A model generated the notes under the pieces. That model did no database searches, was not told the DNA's origin, and saw only the letters and a program-made list of their open reading frames with translations. This document shows, piece by piece, positions 15,088-20,917 of a stretch of 26,046 bases of DNA. The DNA is from Clostridiales bacterium. Its GTDB lineage: Bacteria; Bacillota; Clostridia; Christensenellales; Aristaeellaceae. The position numbers were made by a program, and so were the translations under genes. The number at the start of each line of letters is the position of its first letter. The first letter of the stretch is position 1. The stretch spans positions 1 to 26,046 of the forward strand of contig SFGO01000055.1 in NCBI GenBank assembly GCA_004556545.1, written 5' to 3'.

Positions 15088-16055
15088 TTCACGCTGTCCT
15101 CCTTGACTGCGGCGGCGCTGGCAGCGTCCTGCTTTTCCAGCACTTTGTTGAACACGATGCTCTCCACCCAGCCGTAGATGTTGGAGACTACCCAGTACAG
15201 GGCGAAAGCCGCGTTGTAACCGGAGCAGATGAACAGGGTGAAGATGGGGAAGAAGTATTTCATGAACTTACCAGTGTCCGGCTGACCCTGCGCGGCGGGC
15301 TGCTGGGGCTGGGAAGCGGTCATCAGGAACTGGGTGACGCAGGCGAGAATCGGCAGGATGTACCAGCCGTTGTTGTGAGTGTAAATGCTCACCCGGGTGA
15401 TGAACAGGTTCAGGGTGGGCAGGGTGGGCCACAGCGCCACTTCGCTGGCATAGGTGGGAACCGCCTGCAGCGCGGCAAAAACAGTATCGGCGCTGATGGT
15501 GTTGGCGTCGATGCCGATCGCCGCCAGCTTGGAAACAGCGTCCGCAGACTGGGCGGCGAATACCTTGGCCCATACGTCGGCGGGGATCATCCGCAGGCTG
15601 CTGGAATCGGCAATGACCGGATGGAAGGGACTGTCAGGCATCCAGATATTCTTGACCCACAGCCAGCCTTCGTTGGTCTGTACGCCGGTGGTGAGCATTT
15701 CCAGGCACTGGGAAGCCAGCTCGTTGTTGGCTACCATGCGCATGGCGTTAAACATGATGATCAGAATCGCCATGGACAGAATCATGGGAAGGCAGCCGCT
15801 CATGGGGTTGACGCCTTCCTTGCGGTAAAGCTCGGACATTTTCTGGTTGAGCTTTTCCTTGTCGTTTTCGTATTTCTTTTGCAGCTTAGCCATCTGGGGC
15901 TGCAGGTTGGACATGCGGCGCATGCTCTTGCGGCTCTTGTAGTTCAGGGGAAGGATGATCAATTTGAACAGAAGCGTAAAAATGACCATCGACCAGCCGT
16001 AGTTGCCGATGACCGTGTTGATACCGTTGAGGATGCCGGCGAAGAATTCATTCAT
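15084..16055 (-). CDS. yidC: YidC/Oxa1/SpoIIIJ-type membrane protein insertase
   Basis: A 323-residue membrane insertase. The Oxa1 core is clear: MVIFTLLFKLIILPLNYKS with the conserved membrane Arg region nearby, the cytosolic coiled hairpin of about 48-82 (QPQMAKLQKKYENDKEKLNQ), and the GVNPMSGCLPMI motif. There are later helices near 230-250, 267-285 and 285-305. No lipoprotein signal is present, unlike B. subtilis SpoIIIJ. Between the second and third core helices there is a long extracytoplasmic region (about 120-225) containing an Ala-rich part (AAQSADAVSKLAAIGIDAN) that seems larger than in well-known members. The Lys/Glu C-terminal tail is short. Start: ATG with GGAGGG 11 bases upstream. 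It lies between yidD and jag. Confidence 0.95.
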   Translation of the reverse strand: MNEFFAGILNGINTVIGNYGWSMVIFTLLFKLIILPLNYKSRKSMRRMSNLQPQMAKLQKKYENDKEKLNQKMSELYRKEGVNPMSGCLPMILSMAILIIMFNAMRMVANNELASQCLEMLTTGVQTNEGWLWVKNIWMPDSPFHPVIADSSSLRMIPADVWAKVFAAQSADAVSKLAAIGIDANTISADTVFAALQAVPTYASEVALWPTLPTLNLFITRVSIYTHNNGWYILPILACVTQFLMTASQPQQPAAQGQPDTGKFMKYFFPIFTLFICSGYNAAFALYWVVSNIYGWVESIVFNKVLEKQDAASAAAVKEDSVK

Positions 16056-16061
16056 CGGGGG

Positions 16062-16304
16062 TTATTCCCTCCTTATTGTGGTGTCCAGAGCTGACGGAAC
16101 GGGGTCATAGCCGCCTTTGCAGAACGGATTGCAGCGAAGAATACGCCAAAGGGCCAGCCAGCCCCCCTTCCACGCGCCGAAGCGCTCGATGGCCGTCAGG
16201 GCATACTGGGAACAGGTAGGCGTAAAACGGCAGCAGGGAGGATTGGCCGGACTGATCCGCCGCTGATAGAAGCGGATGGCGGCGAGCATAAGCCGGGCGA
16301 TCAT
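16062..16304 (-). CDS. yidD: Membrane protein insertion efficiency factor YidD
   Basis: An 80-residue protein with the family core: RFYQRRISPANPPCCRFTPT, CSQYALTAIERFGAWKGGWL and RILRCNPFCKGGYDPVP. The conserved Cys residues and the amphipathic N-terminal helix are present. It is thought to aid membrane insertion with YidC. The ATG at 16304 overlaps the rnpA stop (ATGA), which fixes the start; the upstream extension to 16466 is a shadow of rnpA. Confidence 0.95.
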   Translation of the reverse strand: MIARLMLAAIRFYQRRISPANPPCCRFTPTCSQYALTAIERFGAWKGGWLALWRILRCNPFCKGGYDPVPSALDTTIRRE

Positions 16305-16654
16305 TTTCCGGCTCTTCCGGCTTCCCGGTGCTGAGCGCTTTCCAATTTTCGAAGCAGCGCGTCTACCTGGGCGCTGAGCTCCTGAAAGCTGCAATCGGCA
16401 ATGGAAGGCCGGGCGACGAACACATAGTAGCCGTTTTTCATCTGCGCCAGCCGGGGACGGATGCACTCCCGCAGGCGGCGTTTGGTGCGGTTGCGGACAA
16501 CGGCCACGCCCACCTTTTTATTCACCGAAAAGCCCACCCGTTTCTGGCGTACCGAAACATAGAGAAGGCTCAGGTCTTTGGCGGAAACACGTTTGCCGCG
16601 CCGGTATACGTAATTGAACTGACGGTTTGCGCCTAGTCGGTACTGCCGCTGCAC
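16301..16654 (-). CDS. rnpA: Ribonuclease P protein component
   Basis: A 117-residue basic protein. It begins with QYRLGANRQFNYVYRRGKRV and carries the family signature RNRTKRRLRE after VNKKVGVAVV. It binds the RNase P RNA and helps recognise pre-tRNA 5' leaders. The start is GTG, with GGAAC 7 bases upstream and AAAGGA 13 bases upstream; an ATG at 16665 is in another frame and leads to an early stop. Overlaps yidD by 4 bases. Confidence 0.95.
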   Translation of the reverse strand: MQRQYRLGANRQFNYVYRRGKRVSAKDLSLLYVSVRQKRVGFSVNKKVGVAVVRNRTKRRLRECIRPRLAQMKNGYYVFVARPSIADCSFQELSAQVDALLRKLESAQHREAGRAGK

Positions 16655-16700
16655 GAAGGTTCCATCGTCCTTTCGGATGGCTGCTTTTCAGCCGTATCGG

Positions 16701-16753
16701 AAAAGCCCGCACCCACTTCACCCGGATATTCACGAAATGGGGGCGGGCTTTTT
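16701..16753 (-). terminator. Intra-operon terminator hairpin between rpmH and rnpA
   Basis: AAAAGCCCGC (16701-16710) pairs with GCGGGCTTTTT (16743-16753), with a further CCCA/TGGG pairing inside. On the minus strand the stem is followed by TTTTCCG. It is probably a partial terminator that lowers rnpA relative to rpmH. The rest of 16655-16776 holds only the rnpA ribosome site. Confidence 0.7.
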
Positions 16754-16776
16754 CGGTTTTCATCTGTATGATCCGA

Positions 16777-16911
16777 TCAAGCGCTGAGCACCTTGCGGCC
16801 ACGGCGGCGACGGGCGGCCAGCACACGGCGGCCGTTCTTGGTGGACATACGGGCACGGAAACCATGCACCTTGCTGCGCTGACGCTTTTTGGGCTGATAA
16901 GTACGGAACAT
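16777..16911 (-). CDS. rpmH: 50S ribosomal protein L34
   Basis: A 44-residue, very basic protein: starts MFRTYQPKKRQRSKVHGFRA, then RMSTKNGRRVLAARRRRGRK, ending VLSA. This is the complete L34 family sequence. Start: ATG at 16911 with AGGAG 9 bases upstream. It heads the rnpA-yidD-yidC-jag cluster, as is usual near the origin in Firmicutes, but no dnaA gene is adjacent. Confidence 0.98.
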   Translation of the reverse strand: MFRTYQPKKRQRSKVHGFRARMSTKNGRRVLAARRRRGRKVLSA

Positions 16912-16988
16912 TGCGAAACACTCCTCTTAAGCTAATCTGTATGGTGTTGCGTGGTTTCACACGCAGAATACCACAAAACAACTTCTTT

Positions 16989-17017
16989 AGTATACCGACC
17001 AGAAATGGTTCTGTCAA
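16989..17017 (-). promoter_or_regulatory. Strong sigma-A promoter of rpmH
   Basis: On the minus strand, TTGACA (17012-17017), a 17-base spacer and TATACT (16989-16994). The leader is about 70 bases. A second extended -10 (TGGTATTCT, 16965-16973) lies downstream and could be a weaker start. No DnaA-box cluster is visible in 16912-17093. Confidence 0.85.
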
Positions 17018-17093
17018 GCAAAAAAATCCTGTTTCTTCTTCTGCACGTTACAATTCTTTGAATGTTTTGAGACGAAAAAGAAACAAAAGAAAA

Positions 17094-17124
17094 GAACGCG
17101 CACCGCACGGGCGCGCGTTCTTTT
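17094..17124 (-). terminator. Bidirectional-looking terminator of the HEAT-repeat gene
   Basis: GAACGCGC (17094-17101) pairs with GCGCGTTC (17113-17120). T-tracts follow on both strands (TTTT on plus at 17121-17124, TTTTCTTTTG on minus). It ends the minus-strand HEAT gene and insulates the rpmH promoter. Confidence 0.8.
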
Positions 17125-17136
17125 CTGCAAGGGCGA

Positions 17137-17469
17137 TCAGAGCTTGACAGCCAGCTCTTTCAGAGCCGTATCCATGGCCTCACGCACCTCGGGGCTCTTT
17201 TCGGCCTCCAGCTGATGCAGCAGGAAGGTACGGGCCTTCGGCAGACCCATCTTGCCCAGCGCCAGCACGGCATGGGCGCGGACGTCCGCGTTGTCGTTGT
17301 GCACCAGCGGCACCAGCGCGTTGAAAGCGTCATCGCCGGAGCAGCGGCCCAGCGCGTCGATGGCGGCCAGAACCACCTTTTCGTCCTTATCGTTCAGCAT
17401 TCCCAGCAGCTTCACCGCATCGTTTTTGTCCGCCAGCTTGGCGATCTTGTCCATCTTGTTACCGAACAT
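17137..17469 (-). CDS. Small HEAT-repeat protein
   Basis: A 110-residue protein consisting of three helical repeats of the HEAT/PBS-lyase type. Examples are KDEKVVLAAIDALGRCSGDD, NADVRAHAVLALGKMGLPKA and SPEVREAMDTALKELA. The repeated D/P-xVR-x-A-x-x-A-L-G pattern gives the call. Such proteins are usually binding scaffolds; no catalytic residues are visible and the partner is unknown. Start: ATG at 17469 with AAGGAGG 8 bases upstream; an upstream TTG at 17493 lacks a site. It diverges from a marR-type gene, with promoters for both in the shared region, so the MarR protein may control it. Confidence 0.85.
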   Translation of the reverse strand: MFGNKMDKIAKLADKNDAVKLLGMLNDKDEKVVLAAIDALGRCSGDDAFNALVPLVHNDNADVRAHAVLALGKMGLPKARTFLLHQLEAEKSPEVREAMDTALKELAVKL

Positions 17470-17486
17470 ATGTCCTTCCTCCTTGC

Positions 17487-17515
17487 TTGACAATTCCTGT
17501 ATTCGTCGCTAAAAT
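17487..17515 (+). promoter_or_regulatory. Promoter of the marR-type gene
   Basis: TTGACA (17487-17492), a 17-base spacer and TAAAAT (17510-17515). The -10 box lies inside the left arm of the inverted repeat at 17510-17553, so a protein bound there would block it. Confidence 0.7.
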
Positions 17516-17553
17516 AGGAATGTAATCAAATCGCAACAGTACATTTCTATTTA
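17510..17553. promoter_or_regulatory. Long inverted repeat, candidate MarR operator
   Basis: TAAAATAGGAATGTA (17510-17524) and TACATTTCTATTTA (17540-17553) are near-perfect complements separated by 15 bases. The left arm covers the -10 of the plus promoter, and the right arm falls just after the start expected from the minus promoter at 17566-17593. It could equally fold as an RNA hairpin in either leader. Confidence 0.55.
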
Positions 17554-17565
17554 CGATCTGATTCG

Positions 17566-17593
17566 ATTATAGCACGATCTGGAAACAAGTCAA
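17566..17593 (-). promoter_or_regulatory. Promoter of the HEAT-repeat gene
   Basis: On the minus strand, TTGACT (17588-17593), a 16-base spacer ending TGC, and TATAAT (17566-17571). The leader is about 90 bases and contains the inverted repeat. Its transcript and that of the plus promoter would overlap over about 40 bases. Confidence 0.7.
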
Positions 17594-17642
17594 TGCCCGC
17601 CGCTTTTTTTAACAGTACGGACATAATCAGGAGGAAAAGAAC

Positions 17643-18131
17643 ATGCTGGAGCCTATTGCCCAGGAAATGGGCCGGGAAATGCTCCGCTTTCACCGGCTGT
17701 ACGGGGAGAAAATTTCCCGCCGCTTCCGTCAGCTGCATATCGACCGCCTGTCCCAGACGGAATATCTGCTGCTGGCCATTATAGTGGAAAGAAAGCATCT
17801 TCCCATGAGCGAGCTGTGCGAACGCGCCATGATGCGCAAGCAGCAGGTGACGCAGAACGTCAATCAGCTGGAAAACAAAAATCTGGTACTGCGGGTGCGC
17901 ACCTCGGAAAACCGGCGGGTGGTCTGGCTGGAGCCTACCGAACAGGCCTACGAGATCGCCCGGGAGGTGCAGCAGGCACTGGTGGGGGAGCTGAGCCGCA
18001 TCTTCGGCCAACTGAAGGACGATTCGCTGGAGGAATCCCTGCAGGCCATGCGCACCATCAACCGGATTCTGGAACGCTTCCCATCCGGCACTGCCGAGGA
18101 AAAAGAAGAAAAAGAAGAGAAAGAAGTTTGA
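17643..18131 (+). CDS. MarR-family transcriptional regulator
   Basis: A 162-residue winged-helix regulator. Helices that form the dimer flank the DNA-binding part at about 38-98: LSQTEYLLLAI, the helix-turn-helix MSELCERAMMRKQQVTQNVN, QLENKNLVLRV, and the wing RTSENRRVVWLEPT. The C-terminus ends in a charged repeat EEKEEKEEKEV encoded by a purine tract. MarR proteins bind palindromes near their own promoters and release on ligand or oxidant binding; the ligand here is unknown. It has only one Cys (in ELCER), in the recognition region. Start: ATG with AGGAGG 8 bases upstream. The first pstS Pho box overlaps its stop codon. Confidence 0.9.
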   Translation: MLEPIAQEMGREMLRFHRLYGEKISRRFRQLHIDRLSQTEYLLLAIIVERKHLPMSELCERAMMRKQQVTQNVNQLENKNLVLRVRTSENRRVVWLEPTEQAYEIAREVQQALVGELSRIFGQLKDDSLEESLQAMRTINRILERFPSGTAEEKEEKEEKEV

Positions 18132-18182
18132 CGGAAAATTGACGGGAACGCCGTTTTGAATTTGACGAACGCCCTGTATCAT
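18128..18182 (+). promoter_or_regulatory. Pho-box array and promoter of pstS
   Basis: TTGACG at 18128, 18139 and 18162, then TATCAT (-10) at 18177-18182. The first two repeats are 11 bases apart and the third is 23 further on, leaving room for a degenerate unit. The last repeat ends 9 bases before the -10, and the -35 position has only TTTTGA, as expected for an activator-dependent promoter. In Bacillus, PhoP binds TT(A/C/T)A(C/T)A-like repeats about 11 bases apart between roughly -20 and -60. The pstC promoter has the same spacing. Confidence 0.8.
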
Positions 18183-18273
18183 TGCAGACGTTGAAGCGAA
18201 CCGAACGCTTCGACGGACACAAAGACACAAGAAAGCAAAAACCAAGGGTTTGCAATGAAAGGGGTATGTGTGT

Positions 18274-19092
18274 ATGAAGAAGATTTTCAGTCTGGTAGTA
18301 GCTCTGATGATGGCTTTGACGGTCTGCTCCTTCGCCGCGGCGGAGAACACCGTTTCCACTGACGGCTCCACCTCCATGGAAAAGGTGGTCGGCGCGCTGG
18401 GCGAGTATTTTATGGAACAGAATCCTGGCGTTACCTTCACCTATAATCCCACCGGCTCCGGCTCCGGCATCACCGCCGTTCAGGAAGGCCGCTGCGACAT
18501 CGGTCTGTCCAGCCGCGCACTGAAGGACGAAGAAAAGGCCGCTGGTCTGGCCGAGACCGTGGTCGCCTATGACGGCATCGCCATCATCGTCCATCCGGAC
18601 AATCCTGTGGCTGACCTGAGCGTGGAAACCATCGGCAAGATCTACACCGGCGAGATCACCAACTGGAAAGAAGTGGGCGGCAACGACGCGGAGATCGTGG
18701 TCATCGGCCGCGAAGCTGGCAGCGGCACCCGTGACGGCTTCGAATCCATCACCGGCACCAAGGACGCCTGCAAGTACCGTCAGGAACTGACCGCTACCGG
18801 CGACGTGATCACCACCGTGTCCCAGAACCCCAACGCCATCGGCTATGCCTCTCTGGCTTCCGTGAAGGACGCCGTGAAGGCTGTGACTGTGGACGGCGTG
18901 GCTCCCACCGAGGACACCGTGAAGGACGGCAGCTACGTGGTGCAGCGCCCCTTCGTCTTCGTGACCCGGGAGGGCGAGGCTCTGTCCGAAACCGCGCAGA
19001 AGTTCTTCGACTTCGCTACCTCTGCTGACGCCGCTGAGATCATCGCCGCCGCCGGCGCTGTAGCCCCTGCGGATGAAGCGGTGCAAAAGTGA
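18274..19092 (+). CDS. pstS: Phosphate-binding protein PstS
   Basis: A 272-residue exported substrate-binding protein of the high-affinity phosphate importer. Signal peptide 1-23 (MKKIFSLVVALMMALTVCSF, then AAA). The phosphate-contact motifs are TDGSTSM (29-35), NPTGSGSGI (about 60-68) and REAGSGTRDGFE (about 146-157), in the order typical of PstS. The only Cys near the cleavage site (LTVC) is a poor lipobox, so the protein may be released by signal peptidase I rather than lipid-anchored, which would be unusual for a Gram-positive PstS. Start: ATG at 18274 with AAAGGGG 9 bases upstream; a GTG two codons earlier is possible. It has its own Pho promoter and is separated from pstCAB by a repeat and the flavokinase-like gene. 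Confidence 0.95.
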   Translation: MKKIFSLVVALMMALTVCSFAAAENTVSTDGSTSMEKVVGALGEYFMEQNPGVTFTYNPTGSGSGITAVQEGRCDIGLSSRALKDEEKAAGLAETVVAYDGIAIIVHPDNPVADLSVETIGKIYTGEITNWKEVGGNDAEIVVIGREAGSGTRDGFESITGTKDACKYRQELTATGDVITTVSQNPNAIGYASLASVKDAVKAVTVDGVAPTEDTVKDGSYVVQRPFVFVTREGEALSETAQKFFDFATSADAAEIIAAAGAVAPADEAVQK

Positions 19093-19110
19093 ATAAGCAA
19101 CGTCCCTGCA

Positions 19111-19132
19111 GCCGCCGGAACCCTCCGGCGGC
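19111..19132 (+). other. Left flanking hairpin of repeat copy 3
   Basis: GCCGCCGGA pairs with TCCGGCGGC, 18 bases after the pstS stop. No T-tract follows; the repeat starts directly at 19133. Its sequence is nearly duplicated at 19374-19397 on the other side of the repeat. Confidence 0.8.
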
Positions 19133-19373
19133 TCAGTCTGTCGAAAAACCCATGTTGGCCGTTGCCGCCCGCAAACAGCGCTTTGCGGCCCGCCCCGCCA
19201 TGCGTGGCGGGCTTCGGACTGCGGTAGCCCTTCGGGCTGTCCTCGTCCTCGGTGCTGCGCACCCTTAAGCTGGTTTGTGGGGAAAGTGCTGCGGCACAAA
19301 GATTAGGGGCTCCGCCCCTGTAACCCCGGCAGGAGGCAGTGCCTCCTGCACCTCCACCTTTTTGACACTCTGA
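19133..19373 (+). repeat. Modular hairpin repeat, copy 3 (long form, complete)
   Basis: A 241-base element. The ends TCAGTCTGTCGAAAAA and TTTTTGACACTCTGA form imperfect terminal inverted repeats. Four internal hairpins follow one another, as in copies 2 and 4. Hairpin 1 carries an extra insert of about 90 bases (about 19173-19268) at its tip, with its own CCCGCC/GGCGGG and AGCCC/GGGCT stems. The element has no coding frame of note. It is flanked on both sides by near-identical terminator-like hairpins. Confidence 0.9.
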
Positions 19374-19410
19374 GCCGCCGGAGTCCTCTCCGGCGGCTGT
19401 TTGACTTTTG
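19374..19410 (+). terminator. Right flanking hairpin with T-rich tail, terminator of pstS
   Basis: GCCGCCGGAG pairs with CTCCGGCGGC (19374-19397), then TGTTTGACTTTTG. It copies the hairpin at 19111-19132 apart from the loop, and carries the T-rich tail that the left copy lacks. The tail overlaps the next promoter's -35. Confidence 0.7.
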
Positions 19411-19429
19411 AAACAGCCGGTGCTATACT
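19401..19429 (+). promoter_or_regulatory. Strong promoter upstream of the flavokinase-domain gene
   Basis: TTGACT (19401-19406), a 17-base spacer ending TGC, and TATACT (19424-19429). A start near 19436 is predicted, only about 12 bases before an intrinsic terminator hairpin. Confidence 0.75.
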
Positions 19430-19448
19430 GACCGCGCTGGATGAGCGA

Positions 19449-19477
19449 TCACGATCTTGTTCATCGTGACCTTTTTT
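19449..19477 (+). terminator. Promoter-proximal attenuator-like hairpin
   Basis: TCACGAT (19449-19455) pairs with ATCGTGA (19463-19469), followed by CCTTTTTT. Transcripts from 19436 would end after about 40 bases unless read-through occurs, so the downstream gene may be attenuated or a tiny RNA may be made. Confidence 0.65.
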
Positions 19478-19502
19478 GTATTTGGAAAGCAGGCGATTGG
19501 AT

Positions 19503-19910
19503 ATGGAAGAAACGATTCAGTCCGTGGTGCTGCAGGGCGTGGTCATTCACGGCAAGGGGGTAGGCGGGCCTTCCGGTTTTCCCACGGCCAATCTGGAACT
19601 GGAACCGGGGGAGCATCTGCCCCGGCGGGGCGTGTACGCCTCTTTTGCGGAAATGGATGGCCGCCGCTTTGTGGGTGTGACCAATATCGGCACCCGTCCT
19701 ACGGTGGATTCGTCGCCCGTGGTGACGGTGGAAACATGGTTTCCCGATTATCAGGGAGACCTGTACGGGCGGGAGCTGCGCCTGACGCTGACCGGCTTTC
19801 TGAGAGAAATCCGGCGGTTTGAAAATCTGGGAGAGCTGAAGGCGCAGATCGACCGGGACAGCGAAGAAGCCCGCCGTCTGCTCGATGAGTGGAAAACCGA
19901 AGAAAAATAA
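19503..19910 (+). CDS. Stand-alone riboflavin kinase (flavokinase) domain protein
   Basis: A 135-residue protein matching only the C-terminal flavokinase half of bifunctional RibF. The motifs are HGKGVGGPSGFPTANL (the GxxxGFPTAN ATP/riboflavin loop), LPRRGVYASF, GVTNIGTRPT, VETWFPDYQGDLYG with the expected catalytic-region Glu, and the C-terminal FLREIRRFENLGELKAQI helix. The N-terminal FMN adenylyltransferase domain (HxGH) is absent, and the gene has no room for it. If active it would make FMN from riboflavin and ATP but not FAD. Start: ATG at 19503 with a modest AGG 9 bases upstream; TTG at 19476 is possible but lies within the attenuator's T-run. It sits alone between pstS and the pstC operon. 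Confidence 0.85.
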   Translation: MEETIQSVVLQGVVIHGKGVGGPSGFPTANLELEPGEHLPRRGVYASFAEMDGRRFVGVTNIGTRPTVDSSPVVTVETWFPDYQGDLYGRELRLTLTGFLREIRRFENLGELKAQIDRDSEEARRLLDEWKTEEK

Positions 19911-19926
19911 GGCTTTCCCGAAGAAT

Positions 19927-19981
19927 TTGACATGGATTTGACATAGAAGCGATTTCTGATTTGACAGAGATCGCTTATTCT
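19927..19981 (+). promoter_or_regulatory. Pho-box array and promoter of the pstCAB-phoU-phoBR operon
   Basis: TTGACA at 19927, 19938 and 19961, then TATTCT (-10) at 19976-19981. The distances between units (11, 23 and 15 bases start to start) are identical to those in the pstS promoter. The -35 position has TTTCTG only, so activation by phosphorylated PhoB is expected. Confidence 0.82.
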
Positions 19982-20045
19982 TTTGCACGGAATGCGGAAG
20001 GCCGTTGGGCCGGAAGCACCGAGGGAGGCAAAAAGGAGGCTTATC

Positions 20046-20915
20046 GTGAAAAACGGCAAGCGGGTTTTTGAAACGGCGGTACATGGAATTTTTCTGGTGC
20101 TGGGCCTGATAACGGTGGCCTGCGTACTGCTGATAACGGTCTATCTGGTGATCTCAGGCATCCCAGCCATTCGAGAAATCGGGCTGGTTCCGTTCCTGTT
20201 CGGCGAAAAATGGGCCTCGACGGCGGCAGAGCCGTCCTACGGTATCCTACCCTTTATTCTGACCAGCATTTACGGAACGGCCGGGGCCATCCTGCTGGGC
20301 GTGCCCATCGGTTTTTTTGCGGCTGTTTATCTGGCCAAGGCCGCCTCGCCCCGGGTGAAGGCCGTGATGCAGTCCGCTGTGAGCCTGCTGGCGGGCATTC
20401 CGTCGGTGGTGTACGGTCTGGTGGGCATGCTGGTGCTGGTGCCCGGCATTCGCAAGCTGTTCCATGTGCCGGACGGCTCCAGCCTGCTGGCGGCCATGAT
20501 CGTGCTGGCCATCATGATTCTGCCTTCCATTATCAAGGTGTCTGTGACGGCGCTGGAAGCCGTGCCCTCGGAATACGAAGACGCTTCGCTGGCGCTGGGC
20601 GCTACGCCGGTGGAAACATGGTTCCGGGTCTCCGTTCCGGCTGCCCGCAGCGGCATCGCGGCGGCCGTGGTGCTGGGCGTGGGCCGGGCCATCGGCGAGG
20701 CCATGGCGGTCATGATGGTATCCGGCAACGTGCCGAATATGCCCTCTCTTTTCCAGAGCGTCCGCTTCCTGACGACGGCGGTGGCCAGCGAAATGTCCTA
20801 CGCCTCCGGGCTGCAGCGGCAGGTGCTGTTTTCCATCGCACTGGTGCTGTTTTTGTTTATCATGCTGATGAACGCCACGCTGAATTTCTTCCTCAAGCGG
20901 AATAAGGAGGGCTGA
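20046..20915 (+). CDS. pstC: Phosphate ABC transporter permease PstC
   Basis: A 289-residue inner-membrane permease with six predicted helices. It contains PstC signatures: YGILPFILTSIYGTAGAILL, PIGFFAAVYLAK, LLAGIPSVVYGLVGM, the EAA-like coupling loop ALEAVPSEYEDASLALGATP, and GRAIGEAMAVMMVSGN. It forms the phosphate channel with PstA. Start: GTG at 20046 with AAGGAGG 6 bases upstream; the longer frame from 19983 would start at the transcription start site. First gene of the operon. Confidence 0.96.
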   Translation: MKNGKRVFETAVHGIFLVLGLITVACVLLITVYLVISGIPAIREIGLVPFLFGEKWASTAAEPSYGILPFILTSIYGTAGAILLGVPIGFFAAVYLAKAASPRVKAVMQSAVSLLAGIPSVVYGLVGMLVLVPGIRKLFHVPDGSSLLAAMIVLAIMILPSIIKVSVTALEAVPSEYEDASLALGATPVETWFRVSVPAARSGIAAAVVLGVGRAIGEAMAVMMVSGNVPNMPSLFQSVRFLTTAVASEMSYASGLQRQVLFSIALVLFLFIMLMNATLNFFLKRNKEG

Positions 20916-20917
20916 AC

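Noticed and set aside
16912..17136. Replication origin next to rpmH
   Set aside because: I find no TTATCCACA-like DnaA boxes or AT-rich unwinding region, and dnaA is absent.
18274..18345. PstS as a lipoprotein
   Set aside because: The Cys is preceded by L-T-V, a poor lipobox, and an AAA signal peptidase I site follows; left open but not called.
19133..19373. Group IIC intron or IS element, since these can sit after terminators
   Set aside because: No reverse transcriptase or transposase, no domain V-like hairpin, and the length is only 158-241 bases.
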